From Ophthalmolycus amberensis (taxonomy: Eukaryota; Chordata; Actinopteri; Perciformes; Zoarcidae): 64,000 nucleotides of DNA. The translations under genes were made by a program, and so were the position numbers. The notes beneath the pieces were generated by a model. The model had not been told where the DNA came from, made no database searches, and worked only from the letters and a program-made list of their open reading frames with translations. Each line of letters starts with the position of its first letter. Within the stretch, counting starts at the first letter, position 1. Below are positions 23,782 through 36,648 of this stretch, piece by piece. The stretch spans positions 682,501 through 746,500 of the forward strand of contig JAFEUB010001521.1 of the NCBI GenBank assembly GCA_024529925.1, in the 5' to 3' direction.

Positions 23782-26174
23782 TTATTTACCTTTTCCTTTT
23801 TTGGGTGACTGCCATTCGCCGTCGCTCCCTCCGCTGCCACCCTGACCCACCACCCCTCCTGAATTACGGCCAACACTCGTGGAAACCCCTGCGTTCTGAT
23901 TCATCTTGTTCTTTTGGTTTTTCTCACCCTGACCACTTGGTGAGGGGGAATCCTCAGCTTGTGGTTCGTCTGTGTAACAGAAGGGGTTGACGTCATCTTT
24001 ATCGTTCATAGAGCAGCTTGACCAGCTCGTGGCGGTAACACGGTATATGTTTTTCAGACCAATGATTGTCCCAAGCCGCTCAAGCGCTCCTTTGCATTTC
24101 TCTTCGAATACTTTGACATCACATGGACCTCGAGGCTTGAATACATCGGAAAACACAAAAGCGTATTTCCCATTCATAATATCTTTTATCTTTTCGAGAA
24201 TGTTCGATTCATGACCTTCCTTTGTACATTTCTCATCACACGGGGAAGCAAGAACGTAGAAAAGCAAGAAATCATTTTTGTTTCGTTTCTTTAACGTGTC
24301 AAAGTTCTGCAGAACACGGTACTCGGCATGATCAGATCTACAATCTACATCAGGGCACTCTGTCGCCAGGTCAGCCCATGTCTTAGGCTTTTTATTACAC
24401 TTCCCCCGAACAATAGACCATTGTACTTCTTCATTAGGACACTGATCCAGAACATTGGGCCATTTCAGAACTGTGGCTGCAACCACCCTCTTGCCCTTGT
24501 AAACTTCACATCTTAACATCGATTCCTTCACTTTATCAGGAGAGTCAGTGACTAGACTGATGTCGTACTCTTTCTTGTTGTTGTTGTATGGGATGCTCAC
24601 AGCCAGACTGAACATGGGATATTTACTGTCAAAGGGAAGAGAAACACAAGATGTAAAGCAGATGTTATTGAAAACAGTTTGTTAATAAAGTATAGGAACC
24701 AAACTAAACCGTAGACTCCAGTCACATGTTACTCCACACATCTGTTATTGTCTCTATCGTAGATTAAATATAGAAAGTCAAAATTGAATTGTTCGTCCAG
24801 AATTGTTTCTTAATATTGTGAATTAAAAAGCAGAATATGGAAACTCCTGGAGGGTAAACAGTACGTTCTGTCAGTCTGTGATGTGTGTTGTTATCGTCGT
24901 CTGTAGTCTTTTCTCTTTGCTATGAAACACATTTTAACTTTTATTTTGAAAAGTACTTCATGAGTAATGTTTACTTCTTCACCTCTTGATTTTGTGATTC
25001 TCCTTGACTTTGTAGCTCGGTCTGTACCTGTCAAATGAAGACAAACACAACATGTCACTCATGTTTGATTGCTACAAACAGAACAGAAGTTCAGGAAGTC
25101 AGACAGATGGAAGGATGCACTGATCATAGAAATGACAGAAACACGCTGAACATGAGACGATCAACACACAACAGCACATTGTAATATATATTAAAATTCA
25201 AATATTAAAAGTCCAATTCAGCATGAAAACGTTAAAAGCAAGAAGACGAGCAGCTCCTCTTACTGCTCATTCTTTATTAAATGAAACAGAATTACAAAGG
25301 AACTCGACTGTAGTTTGTCATGTTTAGAGGTTATTTAGTTTTTTATGAATTGTATTTTTATTTAAATGTGAACATTAAGCAGATATTAAATATATCAGAC
25401 TTGTTTCACTCAAAGTCTTTTATCTTTAGAAATAATGAATCCAAGGGCAGGTGTTGCACTAAATAACAACAGAATGAAATAACAGAAGTAAAAGTAAGTA
25501 ATTTAATTTATATCACAATGTTCTTCACAATTAAAGAGAGAAAAGCAAATAAAACACAAGACAACAGACGTTAAAACATAAAAATATTACACATTAAATA
25601 AGAGACTAAAACTAAATCAAGTTTAAAACGACCTGCTTGTTAAAGGAGACGTGTAAAGACTCTGAGTGCCACCGACCCACAATGAAATAAGACCAGCAGC
25701 AGTTTTTGTGGGCGGCCTTGTTCAGATCCAACGAGCCAATCGGATCAGTTTAAAGACACAGGAGCTAACATGGAGCGTTTCAGACAGAGGGGGATCCAGG
25801 TCCATTAAGACAGACAGTATCAGACAAACAATGTGTTTCTTCAACATGAATGCATGTAAACATGTTCCAGTAGAAACATGTATGAACCTGGAGATGAACA
25901 CATGTCCCCTTTAAAGGTGTCCACAGTGTCTGCAGGTCTTAGATACAACGGGAGAGAACAGAACCGCAGGAACGTTGGCCGGGTTTAGTTCAGAGGAAAG
26001 AAGGATGAAGTCGATCAACCTGTCTGGTATTTAATACAAGCTGACTCACATATTCCAGAGCTGATCAACGATGTCTTTAAGTTTCTCTGGGTTTGGTCGT
26101 CCAACATCAGCCGAACTGTTTCCAACAGACAGCAACAGGCCCAGCGTCACAGCCATCCAGCACAGACCTGCCAT
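23782..26174 (-). CDS. Secreted AID/APOBEC-like deaminase (SNAD-like), copy 2
   Basis: Exons: 26174-26050, 25027-24983 (45 bp), 24625-23782 (TAA); phases match copy 1; about 337 residues. The signal peptide is identical to copy 1, but the following mature residues differ (SSADVGRPNPEKLKDIVDQL against SSAFDIPDLKELATIVNVL). Catalytic signature is intact: HAE, 26 residues, PC-DEK-C. After it come YAFVFSDVF, ALERLGTIIGL, a cysteine pair and the Gly/Ser/Lys tail. The protein differs from copy 1 throughout the long exon, while flanking introns and UTR are nearly the same. It is closest to copy 5, for example in WPNVLDQCPNEEVQWSIVRG. Predicted to be secreted and zinc-binding; target unknown. Confidence 0.85.
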
Positions 26175-26544
26175 CTGAGCATGTTCAACAGACATCATCA
26201 GGGATAATAATGATTTACATTACAATCTCAAAATGTGTATAATCTGCAGCAGGTTTTTAATTAAAGCCAAGCTTCACCAGCACATATCACATTTCACCTG
26301 CATCGTGCCAACGTCTCATATTCAGCTTTTATGCTCATAATTAGATGCAACAAAAAAAAAGATGAGTAAAATGTGTAATTCCTTATTTAAAGTTTAGTGA
26401 GACAACAATAACGTGGAGAAATAAATCCAACAATTTGCGGATTCTTGAGAAATTTGAAAATAGTTCAAACTTTCATAATGTGTCTCTCATACTTGTCCCT
26501 CAGAAGAAAAGCCTCTCTGGGGCTGTTCTTTCATTAGATGTCAA

Positions 26545-27074
26545 ACAGTAACTAAGTACAGTTACTCAAGTACTTGTGTGAAAGTTTGAGGTACTTGTAC
26601 TTTACTTGAGTATTTGTATTGTCTGCTACGTTTCACTTCTACTCCACTACATCTCTGAGGGACAAGTTGTACTTTTTACTCCACTACATTTATCTGACAG
26701 CTTCAACTATTTAACAAGTTCAGAAAAACAAAACACATACAATCAATAAATAAATGATGATATTATTAATATAATAATGATTTATTGATCCCCAGGGGAA
26801 ATGAACATGCTACCCAGTGGTATGTAATAGTAATATATAAAATATAGATGAACATATAAATGCATCAATAGTTATAATCTAATAATATCATTTATTATTC
26901 TGAAATGGTCCATTCTGCATAATGAGTACTTTTACTTTTGGTACTTTGTTGTTAATACTTGTGTATTTTTCCTGAAGTAACATTTTCATGCAGTACTTTT
27001 ACTGGTAACAGAGTATTTCCACCGTGTAATATTGATATTTTTACATCAGTAAAAGTACTTCTTCCACCACTGCG
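26545..27074. mobile_element. MITE-like repeat, unit 2
   Basis: Duplicate of 14791-15320 at the same intronic position. Confidence 0.7.
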
Positions 27075-27389
27075 TTAACTTTATACCAAAATATTCACAA
27101 CATGGAAACCAAAAGTTTTGCAATTTCTTCAAAAGTTCACTTTCCAGAGAAAAGGGAACAAAAGCATTGATCAGAGTTAAACGGGGTCCGGATCATGAGG
27201 ATGCTCACCTTCACTGCTGCTGCCAACCAGATGTAAAAACCCTAAAACAGAAACGACACAAAAAACAAATGTATTTTAAATCCGTATTTGAAGTTATAAT
27301 TTGTTCTAAATCAACCAAGTGAAATCTAGTACCTGCTTTGGTGGAGAAGGATGTTTCTCAGCTGTTTCCTTCTCAAGGTGCTGCCGCAG

Positions 27390-27425
27390 TGAATGCAGTC
27401 AGAAGGAAGTGACCTTTTTATAAAG
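27390..27425 (-). promoter_or_regulatory. TATA-type core promoter, copy 2
   Basis: TTTATAAAAAGGTCACTTCC on the minus strand with the TATA at about 27424-27416, identical to copy 1. The two non-coding 5' exons follow at about 27390-27334 and 27242-27210. Confidence 0.7.
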
Positions 27426-27710
27426 GAGAGCCGGACCACGGCCAAACCCTCCCAGTGGCCCCATGCCCTTATTTAAGCATGTCTCTGAGACACCATGAAG
27501 AAACAAGTTGAACGTCACACAACTGGTGTTGATCCGTAGCCCTGACTCTTAACCTTTGGAGGCCTATACTGACTGATTCAATGCTTCAGGGAGGCATTTG
27601 GGGTCGACGTAGTTGTACTCCTTATTAGTTACAATAAATAATTGATCATTATCATCCTCCTCTGCTACTGTCTCTTCAGGTATAAGTTTCAACAAACAGA
27701 ACTTAGCTAT

Positions 27711-29744
27711 CCATCCATCCATTTTCCTCCGCTTATCCGGGGTCGGGTCGCGGTGGCAGCAGGCCAAGCAGGCTGACCCAGACCTCCCTCTCACCGGTAA
27801 CATGTTCCAGCTCATTCTGGGGGATCCCGAGGCGTTCCCAGGCCAGCTGAGAGATGTAATCCCTCCAGCGTGTTCTGGGTCTTCCCCGGGGTCTCTTCCC
27901 AGTTGAACGTGCCTGGAAAACCTCCAGTGGGAGGCGTCCAGGAGGCATCCTAATTAGATGCCCGAACCACCTCAGCTGACTCATTTTGACACGAAGGAGT
28001 AGTGGCTCGACTCCAAGTTCCCTCCTGATGTCCGAGCTCCTTACCCTATCTCTAAGGCTGAGCCCGGCTACCCTACGGAGGAAACTCATTTCGGCCGCTT
28101 GTAGCCGCGACCTTGTCCTTTTGGTCACGACCCAGAGTTCGTGACCATAGGTGAGGGTCGGAACGTAGACCGACCGGTAAATCTTCACCAAGACGGTCCG
28201 GTGCAGCGCCTGCTTTACTGCTGCAGCCGCACCGAGCCGCCTGTCGAACTCCCGCTCCATCTTACCCTCACTCGTGAACAAGACCCTGAGATACTTGAAC
28301 TCCTTCGCTTGAGGTAGGCACTCCGTCCCCACCTGGAGGAAGCAATCCACCGGTTTCCGGCAGAGAACCATGGCCTCAGATTTGGAGGTGCTAACTCTCA
28401 TCCCCGCCGCTTCACACTCGGCTGCAAACCGCCCCATTGAATGCTGGAGGTCACGATCTGTGGAGGCTAACAGGACCACATCATCTGCAAACAGCAGAGA
28501 GGCGATCCCGAGACCCCCGAACCTGACGTTCTCCGCCCCCAGGCTGCGCCTAGATATCCTGTCCATGAAAGTCACGAACAGGACCGGTGACAAAGGGCAG
28601 CCCTGGCGGAGGCCAACACTCACCGGGAACGTGTCTGACTTATTGCAGAGAATGCGAACACAGCTCCTACTGCAGTCGTACAGAGACCGGATGGCCCGTT
28701 GTAACGGGTCCGGCACCCCGTACTCCCGCAGCACCCCCCACAAGAACCCCCGAGGGACCCGGTCGAAAGCCTTCTCCAAGTCCACAAAGCACATGTAGAC
28801 TGGTTGGGCAAACTCCCAGAACCCCTCCAGTAGTCTTGCGAGGGTAAAGAGCAGGTCCACTGTTCCACGACCTGGACAGAATCCGCACTGCTCCTCTTGA
28901 ATCTGAGGTTCGACAAGCGGTCGGAGCCTCCTTTCCAGCACCCTGGCATAAGCCTTCCCCGGGAGGCTGAGTACACAGTGAATTCCCCATTGTCCATTGT
29001 TTGGTGCATAAGCTTAAACAACAATCAGAGCCTTGCTCCCCGCAACCCGTAGGTGCATGGAGGCGACCCTCTCGTTCTCCGGGTAGAACTCCAACACAGC
29101 GGCACTCAGCCGGGGGGCTCATGAGTATCCCCACTCCCGCCCGGCGCCTCTCACCCTGGGCAACTCCAGAAAAGGACAAAGTCCAACCACTCCCCAGGAG
29201 CTTGGTTCCAGAGCCAGCGCTGTGTGTGGGTGGAGGTGAGTCCAACTATATCTAGCTGGTACCGCTCCACCTCCTGCACCAGCTCCGGCTCTTTCCCCGC
29301 TAGCGAGGTGACGTCGCCCAGGCCCCCAGCCTGGGCCCCCAGCCCGGCCCGGCCCGCCGCCCGGTCTGCATTGCACCCGACCCCGATGCTTGTCCCTGCG
29401 GGTGGTGGGTCCACAGGGTGGCTGCTCCACGTTGTTTCTTCGGGCTGAGCCCGACCGGGCCCCATGGGCGAAGGCCCGGCCACCAGACGCTCGCCAATGA
29501 GCTCCCCTCCTGGGTCTGGCTCCGGGAGGGTGCCCCAGTTTTCCTATTCCGGGCGAAGTGGCTGAAGACCGTGGGCTGCTTTTCATCAGGGTTATTTCGA
29601 ACCGCTCTTAGTCTGGGCTCTCCCCTGAGACCTGTTTGCCTTGGGAGACCCTACCAGAGGCTACTGCCCCGGACAACATAGCTCCCAGGATCACTGAGCC
29701 ACTCAAACTCCTCCACCACGTTAAGGTGGCGATTCGCGGAGGAG
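27711..29744 (-). mobile_element. Rex3-like RTE retrotransposon, unit 2
   Basis: Near-identical copy of 15957-17990, with the same CTTAGCTAT target duplications (27702-27710, 29745-29753) and the same internal deletion. RT frame 28941-27733; a TAA created around 29015-29013 shortens the frame relative to unit 1. It was copied with the unit, not inserted independently. Confidence 0.88.
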
Positions 29745-29794
29745 CTTAGCTATACGGCTCCTTCAACTGGACCTTTTAGTCTCTTTTAAGTTGT

Positions 29795-29869
29795 CCCAGT
29801 TGAACGTGCCTGGAAAACCTCCAGTGGGAGGCGTCCAGGAGGCATCCTAATTAGATGCCCGAACCACCT
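29795..29869. repeat. 75-bp Rex3-derived filler, unit 2
   Basis: Same as 18041-18115, so the event predates the unit 1/unit 2 split. Confidence 0.9.
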
Positions 29870-31159
29870 AGATGTTTTTACCACAACATGAACAGATATT
29901 AGAGATGAACTATGAGCCATTAACACTCGCTCATCGTCTCAGAGCTTCCTTCAGACACAATGTGACTAACCAGCTGTGATCAGCTGAGCCTTCCAGTTAA
30001 CCAGACTTACTCTACTACATGTCAGAGGGAAATGATGGACTGTTTTACTCCACTACAGTTATTTAACAGCCACTAGCAGCTCTGGCTGGGCAGTTCATCA
30101 GTGTGACAGTTTTGTTTCGCTGCTTTTTGAACGATCCTTGTGGAGCTCTTGCTTTAATCACAGAAAATGTTTTGTGTTTAGGTTCGGTGTCAAAATCTGC
30201 TCTTCATGCCGACTCATTGTAGCAGAAACAGAAGAGGGAAGTCAGCTTCACTGAGGTTACTCAACAGCGGAGGTGTGAAGGAGAGAGATATCAAACTACT
30301 TCCTGTTTTTTCTTAAGGCAACCCACATGTTTAAAAACAAAATGTCTACCATTACTTTTACTTAAACAATTTTAAGTTGCACATGAGTTTCTCTTTTAAT
30401 CCAGTGCTCAGCTTTTGAATCTATTTTTACAGTAATACAACAAATGATTGGAAGTGATTTGAGTCTGTACATTAGGAAAACCAGAAGGTTGCTTTGAGAG
30501 CAGCTCTAACTGGGCAGTTCATCAGTCTGACGATCCTTGTGGAGCTCTTGCTTTAATCATAGAAAATCTGCTCTTCATGCCGACTCATTTTAGCAGAAAC
30601 AGAAGAGGGAAGTTTCACTGAGGTTACTCAACAGGTAGGTGAGGTGTGAAGGACTGTTTAGAGAGATATCAAACTACTTCCTGTTTTTTCTTAAGGCAAC
30701 TCACATGTTTAGAACATTTTTACCAGTTTCCTTTTTTCCCCCTTTAGCCTCGTCATCATGACTTGAAGATTAAAGATGGAGTTTTCAGCAGAAGGTCAAA
30801 ACATAAAACAGTGTACCTCTATATTTCAATCAGGAGACAAGTGAATGATTAGTTAACATTTGTTATGACAGATGCTGCGTTAATGAGTTACACAGAAATT
30901 CTTTGGCGCTTGAACTCAACGAGGAGATTTGTGATCGCCCTGAGCGGCAACGATATGAGTCCAGACACTGGTGGTGACGGTGGCTGATGAGGTTGATCGA
31001 AAGATGAGTTGATGAAGATTGGGCGGAGATGGGGAGGTGGAGGGTTGCGTAACAGCAGCTTGAACGAACTGAAGGTGGAGAGACAATCATATTTAAAGAA
31101 ACAGCAGCCAGATGACAGGCTGACGATGTCCTTGTGTCGTTGTGCTATTGGCTATAGAG
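29870..31159. other. Spacer upstream of copy 2
   Basis: No gene recognised. Contains two partial copies of the GGCAGTTCATCAGT / GGAGCTCTTGCTTTAATCA block (about 30085 and 30510). Confidence 0.6.
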
Positions 31160-32643
31160 CAGTGTGTTTCAACCTTTTCTGAGCCGCGGCACACTTTCTA
31201 CATTAAAAAGATCCCGCGGCACACCAACAACCAAAGACGTTACAAAATGACACCTTTTAGCATAATACAGCATATATGCCATGATGTCAAACTCAACCAC
31301 AGAGAGGGCCAAAACTAAACATTGGGACTACGTTGAGGGCCAAATAGAGTCACCATTTAATAAACTGGATACAAGGGATATTGGACAAAGTGCAAAAAGA
31401 ATACATGTTTAGGTAGGCTACATTATTTTATGCAGATGTGCCAGAGCCAGATGTTTGGCATCTTTTCTTGGCTGCCAGTTCATTAATGTCTGGGGTTAGG
31501 TTCTGTGGAAACCCTCACGATGGAGTGAAGGTGCATCAGTGAGACGACTCCTGTGTGGGTTTGTGTTCATCTTCATCTTCATCACAGACAACAGCTGCTC
31601 ACACAGGTATGTGCTTCCGAACGTGCAGAGCATTTGAGCAGCATGTAGGCGGAGTTGAGGCATCGTTTCGGGGGTGAAGCTTGGAAACTGTGCAGCGCCC
31701 TCAGAGTCAAACTTTGCCTTGAGTGGAACACAGCGGTGGAGACTTTTACTGCCTCACATGTGTCTGTGATCACATGTGTCTGTGATCACACGTGTCTGTG
31801 ATCACACGTCCCCGTCCCTGAAGCTGCAGGTTTAGCGCAGTGAGATGCTTCGTTATTGTTGTGGAAGATTTCTAAGTTAATCGGGAGAAGAGAGTTTTGT
31901 TCACAGATCAATAATAAAGTCTTAACAAGATTCAAAGTTGTCTCTTTCCGTTTATTCTCTTGCAAGAGGGAAGACAATACCACAGCTACGTATTCAGTAG
32001 ACTGTGGCAAAGCTTCGACTCAGTTCAACATTCAACATCATTGTATGCAGACAGAGGTTCACGCCTTTAGATAAAACATTCATAGGGGAGTACAGGTCTT
32101 TTGACACAGGCTGGCTTGATCTGCTCATCTGGAGTCTGCCAGGTGCGTTCAACTGAGAGTCACTTCCGGTTTCAAGTTCTGTCTCTAACTTGCCATACAG
32201 ACAAAGAAGACGGTGTGTCAGCTCTGTGGTGTGGCGGGCCGGTTATGATGAACATGATATTTTCTGGCGGGCCGTTGTACCGAGGAACGGATATATTCTG
32301 ACAATGTAATGACAAGTCTCTCAATGTGTTGATCCTCACGAGGCTTTTCATCTGGGTTATTTTGTCCAGGGCCCAGTTCAGACTCTGCATTTTTCCTTTT
32401 CAAATATTTCCCCATCGCTGTTCGTCTCGTCGCCACAAATTCTCCCGCGTGTCATTTCAGTCTACTGTCCTAAACGTCATTACTGCGCTATACTGCCACC
32501 CAGTGGCATGGAAGAGTATTTATTACTTAGCCAGACGCTCAACAATGACAAAGTATTTGCAACTAAATAATATTGTTTTGGACTCATTAAGTGAAATTGG
32601 ACATTTTCCCACGGCACACCTGACGATCTCTCACGGCACACTG
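31160..32643 (-). mobile_element. Degenerate hAT transposon, full length (unit 2)
   Basis: From CAGTGTGTTTCAACC to CTCACGGCACACTG, giving CAGTGTG-type terminal inverted repeats. The minus strand keeps frameshifted transposase remnants, including the end region around 31773-31582. An 8-bp target duplication is not evident. Confidence 0.75.
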
Positions 32644-33819
32644 GTGCTTTTAATTTAATTGAATGTCTCCTGCTGCCACGCACTTTGAATGCATGAATTG
32701 TGATGTTTCTGCATTTGCTGCTTTGTTTACTTCGGTTTGTTTTCTGTACAAACAAATTGTATATAGTTGTAGTTGTAGTTTGAATCCCCCCCCCCCCTCT
32801 CATTAAGTAACTCACCCCTCCTCCCTCTCTTTCGGGCGTTGTGATTGGGTGACAGCAGAAGGGCAGAGTGGGGTCAATAACGTTGTGTGTGTGTGTGTGT
32901 GTGAGTGTGTGTGTGTTGTGTCCGACAGCACTGATCCTCCATCACTAGTAAACGGTTAAGACGAGGCGAGCAGCGCAGCATGGTACTATACTTTGTAAAC
33001 TGTATAATGCAAGTTTTTTTTTTGCTGTTTTTGTTTTGCAGACAATGTTGTAAAAAATGGAAAGGTTCATGGTTACCTGCCCCCCCCCCCCCCCCTGTTC
33101 AGTCAGAGTTTGTATAGTTTGAATCATCAACATATTTGATCTCCTGTTTCCTCCATTGTGACGTAACATCAGGACTCTGATGAGGGCGGAGAGACGCATC
33201 GACTGGACTCCGCTGTCAGACCTGGAGGCCTTAAATCGGTTCGACTGGTTTGCAGTAAATATTTAACACTGACGTGAAAATAGTTGATTTCCACATAACA
33301 TCTAATGTGACAGATTATGCAGACTTGTTGAGCGAGTATATCTATATAGAATTTACAATTTGATGTGGTTTTTGAAAAACATACCGACCCGAGTCGTCCA
33401 ACCTGTCGACTCAGGTGTTCACTGAAGGGAACGAGTGGTCAGAGACTCTTAAGACGTCCTGAGGTTGTGTGGAGCAGCTATAGTGCTGATTCAATACATT
33501 GACCCTAAATGAAAGAAGACAGAGAGAGATGAGGAAGAACATGCAACTGTGAGAAATGATTTCTCTTATCGGTGCATGAGAGTAGTCGCACAGCTGCCGT
33601 CTCTTCACAATAACTGTGTTTTAAGAGTTCTTTATTGTTCAGTAATGAAGTTATCTTCATCGATATTTATTAGACATTCCACTTGCTGTCTGTTTCTGAT
33701 ACATTTCTGCAAATATTGTTAATTGTTCGATAATAAGAAAAATACCACGACCCCATTCTATGGAGCCGCAAAGAGATCAATAATACATATAATATTATGA
33801 AATAAGGGAAATATATAGA

Positions 33820-34168
33820 ACTACAAAAGTGTGACACACAACAGATTGTTGAAACTCAACTCACAATTATGGAATTTCAGAATAACATGTTTGGTGGATT
33901 TTTTAGTCCTACTTTGATCAGCAGTCAGTGCATCCTCGTTGCTCAGCTGTTGTTTCCTTTAACCTCTCATGGAGCTTCACAGCTGATACCGTCTGTTAGC
34001 TACAAAGCTACAAAGCTACAAAGCCAAGTTGTGCATCAACCAGCTTCTGCTGCTGCAAATAAATACACAGTGCACAGACACAATAACCCACCTCTCCTTT
34101 AGATTAACAAGGCAGCAGATGCTACTCGGCCAGCTAACGTAACGTAGCTCATAGTGTTCCAGGAGTAC
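33820..34168. other. Insertion specific to unit 3, unidentified
   Basis: About 350 bp absent from units 1 and 2. It holds a short GCTACAAA tandem repeat (about 33997-34022). No recognised gene or element ends. Confidence 0.5.
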
Positions 34169-34267
34169 TCCAGGTTTCTCAATGTGTCGGACCACGATGA
34201 TGATACTCTGCGTGCACGAGCAAATAACTGAGACTACAACGACCTGATCATAATACCAATATTCTAT

Positions 34268-35000
34268 TTTGAGAGGGATTCATGCTGCTGCTGCGCATCA
34301 CTCTGAGCAAAGATGACATTAGAAGGGTCATCGTTGATGATTTGCTGTTGATGACTTCCACTCCATCACAAAGACCAAACTAGGATTGGAGGGGGACCTC
34401 GTGGTTCACTATCAAGACCCTGCATTTGGAGATGAATTGTGCAATTTAAGCTGCATGTCCGAGCTTCCTAAAGATAAAGCAACTGTGAAAGTCATACCAC
34501 AAGGTGGACTCAACCCTAAACATGGAAGGCCTGTCCTCATCCTCCCTTGAGGAGGGTCCAGTGGGAGCCAAAGTCCTCAGCTGCCTCGGCCATTTCTCAT
34601 TCCTGCCTTTTCTTCTGATGTGGAGTTAAAACTGAGGCAAAGAAATGAAGCCATCAAGATGGAACACTTCTTTACATATCAAAAGACATGAAATCAGACA
34701 TCTTAGATGAGTTGAAGAAGCTACATATGCCCACAACCCCTAACCAGCACGTGAGGAGTGTGATCATGTGGTCCAAGTTCTCATCAACAAGCATCGTTGT
34801 CTGAAGGGACCGGGGTCTGTCTATGGGGGGTGTTGATGTTGGAAGCTGCGAGTGGCCGGATGCACCGAGCGCAGAGTCAGCGCTCGTTGCTCTGGACCAA
34901 CTGGGTCAAAACGACTGAAGAACACATTCCCCTCACGGAGAAAAGAGATTGTTGAAGAAGAACCGCTTTCGGCACAAGTCAAAGAAAGATGGCCAGCCTT
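34268..35000 (+). pseudogene. Frameshifted fragment of a multicopy teleost gene family (unknown function)
   Basis: In shifting + frames I read GDLVVHYQDPAFGDELCNL, then SELPKDKATVKVIPQ, and later EIVEEEPLSAQVKERWPALF with a possible donor after it. These resemble the N-terminal part of an abundant, uncharacterised fish family (often annotated SAMD3-like); this match is from memory. Stops and frame changes make it a pseudogene. It sits in an insertion specific to unit 3; a C-terminal piece of what may be the same family is at 38196-38395. Confidence 0.5.
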
Positions 35001-35293
35001 GTTCGCTGAACGGCAGGTAAACTGCGCTGTTTTTAAATGTGTTTTCTAAAATGAGATTTGTCTTAAACTTAGGTCTTGGTGACAAATGTTGCATTTCATT
35101 GTTTTTCATGAAATTCAAAATGTATTCAAAATGTCCAGCACTGATATAAAGCGTATTCTTTTACTTTTACTTTATTTGACCACATCCAACAGATTGAAGC
35201 AGCATGTCACCACGCCTTTATCTGGAAGCATGCAGATTCACTCATGCAAACTAATTAAAAAGAGAGAAGACGAGAATAGAAAGGTGTTATCTA

Positions 35294-36366
35294 CAGTGGC
35301 AGCTGGCCAATAGAGGGCCAGGGGGCGTGGCCCCACCTTCAGCCACAAAAAATAATAAGAATAAATTATACAAATTGTCAATATTTGTGTTTTTGAAATA
35401 TAGAATGTACCCAGTAGTATTTGTAAAATGTGATATCTGCGCAAAATATATATTTTTCCTGCTCGTCCTCTCCGCCTGTCTGCGTGTCTCAGCAGCGTTC
35501 GGGCCATCGAGAGATCACCCACAGGAGGCGGGTCTATGAAGCAGTTTAGCCAATTGCTGATTAAAGACAAATGAGTGACATACAATTTAGCCAATCAGCG
35601 TCCTCAAATACATTCAGCTCGGCCCCGAGCTTGCACGTCATCGTCAGGAGAAGTCTCCACAGGCAAGACCCGTTTAAGAGGAGAACTTTTGCGGAGAAAG
35701 AGCTGATCCCAGATCAGCCTGACCTCACAATCAGACAGCAGACTAGCGGCATGACGTCATGCTAATAACTTATTTAGCTTTTTAAAACAACGGGGACAGA
35801 TCCAGCACGGAGAGTAACGGGAGTGAGGAGGTAAGGAAACATGAGAACACCAGGGTAGGGAGTGAGGGATGAGGAGGTAAGGAAACATGAGAACTCTGTC
35901 AGCTATATTCGGCAAAGTGAACATCTTTTCTTCTACATAGCTGTCCTCAGTCTCATCTGCTGAACTTGGTCATGGAGGCATCAACATGTAATAGAGATGT
36001 TAAATTAACAGTGAAAACTCATCATAGCTTAATTTAACATCAGTATCCATAATTACACTTCATGTTTACTTCTCCTGATCTTTACCTCCTATAACAAGGT
36101 CCATAGGTCAATAAATAAACATGTTATATTATGTTATATTTTATATATATGTGTGTGTTTTATATTATGCTGAATAGAGTGACATTAATAAGATCTCCTG
36201 ACGTGTTTGTCAAAGTGTTATTTAATGTTTTTATCGTGTTGGAATAAATGTTAAATATTTAACTGCAAAGTGTTTGATACCTTAATTATTTTGCATTAAA
36301 TCATTCTGGGATGTTTGCTGCAGTTGATTGGAGGGCTCTACCTCGAACATTTTCCAGCCGCCACTA
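35294..36366. mobile_element. hAT-like non-autonomous element, unit 3
   Basis: Copy of 10325-11635 with the same ends and GTTATCTA flanks; shorter because the minisatellite has only two repeats. Confidence 0.72.
35825..35894. repeat. 46-bp minisatellite, 2 copies
   Basis: Starts at 35825 and 35871 (second partial). Confidence 0.9.
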
Positions 36367-36648
36367 GTTATCTATGAGACACGTTGAACTGTTTCACCAG
36401 AAGATCCAAACTGTGAGATGAGGGTTGTTGTTCTGCCTGCTCTCTAAAATGACACACACACACATCAGAGTTGATGCTGAGCCAAAGCTTTAATGAGAGA
36501 GAACAGAACACTTTACAGAGGTTCAGTTTACAGTGACAGGAGGAAACACTGAGCTTCATTTACAGCGGACTTCCTTTTTATCTTTAATCTGAAACAAAAT
36601 GAAAATCCCCTCTGAGTATCACAGAGTATCACAACCTGTCAATGGGGG
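36367..36648 (-). pseudogene. Deaminase-like copy 3: 3' UTR remnant only
   Basis: Matches the terminal part of copies 1, 2 and 5 including ATTAAA (36489-36494) and the candidate last acceptor. It breaks off after CAATGGGGGAA, before any deaminase coding sequence. It shares the GGGGG variant with copy 5 (copies 1 and 2 have GGTGG). Confidence 0.85.

Larger units (their letters stand above)
20402..32655. repeat. Segmental duplication unit 2
   Basis: Same order as unit 1. It starts in the TG repeat of a duplicated NPEPPS 3' UTR segment (20402-21580, poly(A) signal at 21560-21565) and ends with a full-length hAT element. The stretch 21600-22156 is spacer without a gene. Confidence 0.9.
32656..36648. 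repeat. Segmental duplication unit 3, truncated
   Basis: Contains NPEPPS 3' UTR pieces (32662-33405, with deletions), spacer, two unit-specific insertions (about 33820-34168 and 34256-35230), the hAT-like element and the 3' end of a deaminase gene. Homology to unit 5 breaks at about 36648 and resumes briefly at 36718, which matches the far flank of unit 5 at 50772. The gene body has been deleted. Confidence 0.85.

Noticed and set aside
8374..32655. Units 1 and 2 as a haplotype duplication artefact of assembly
   Set aside because: Not excluded by flanks alone, but the deaminase coding exons differ too much for two alleles of one gene, and the units differ in minisatellite number, hAT truncation and a 400-bp repeat.
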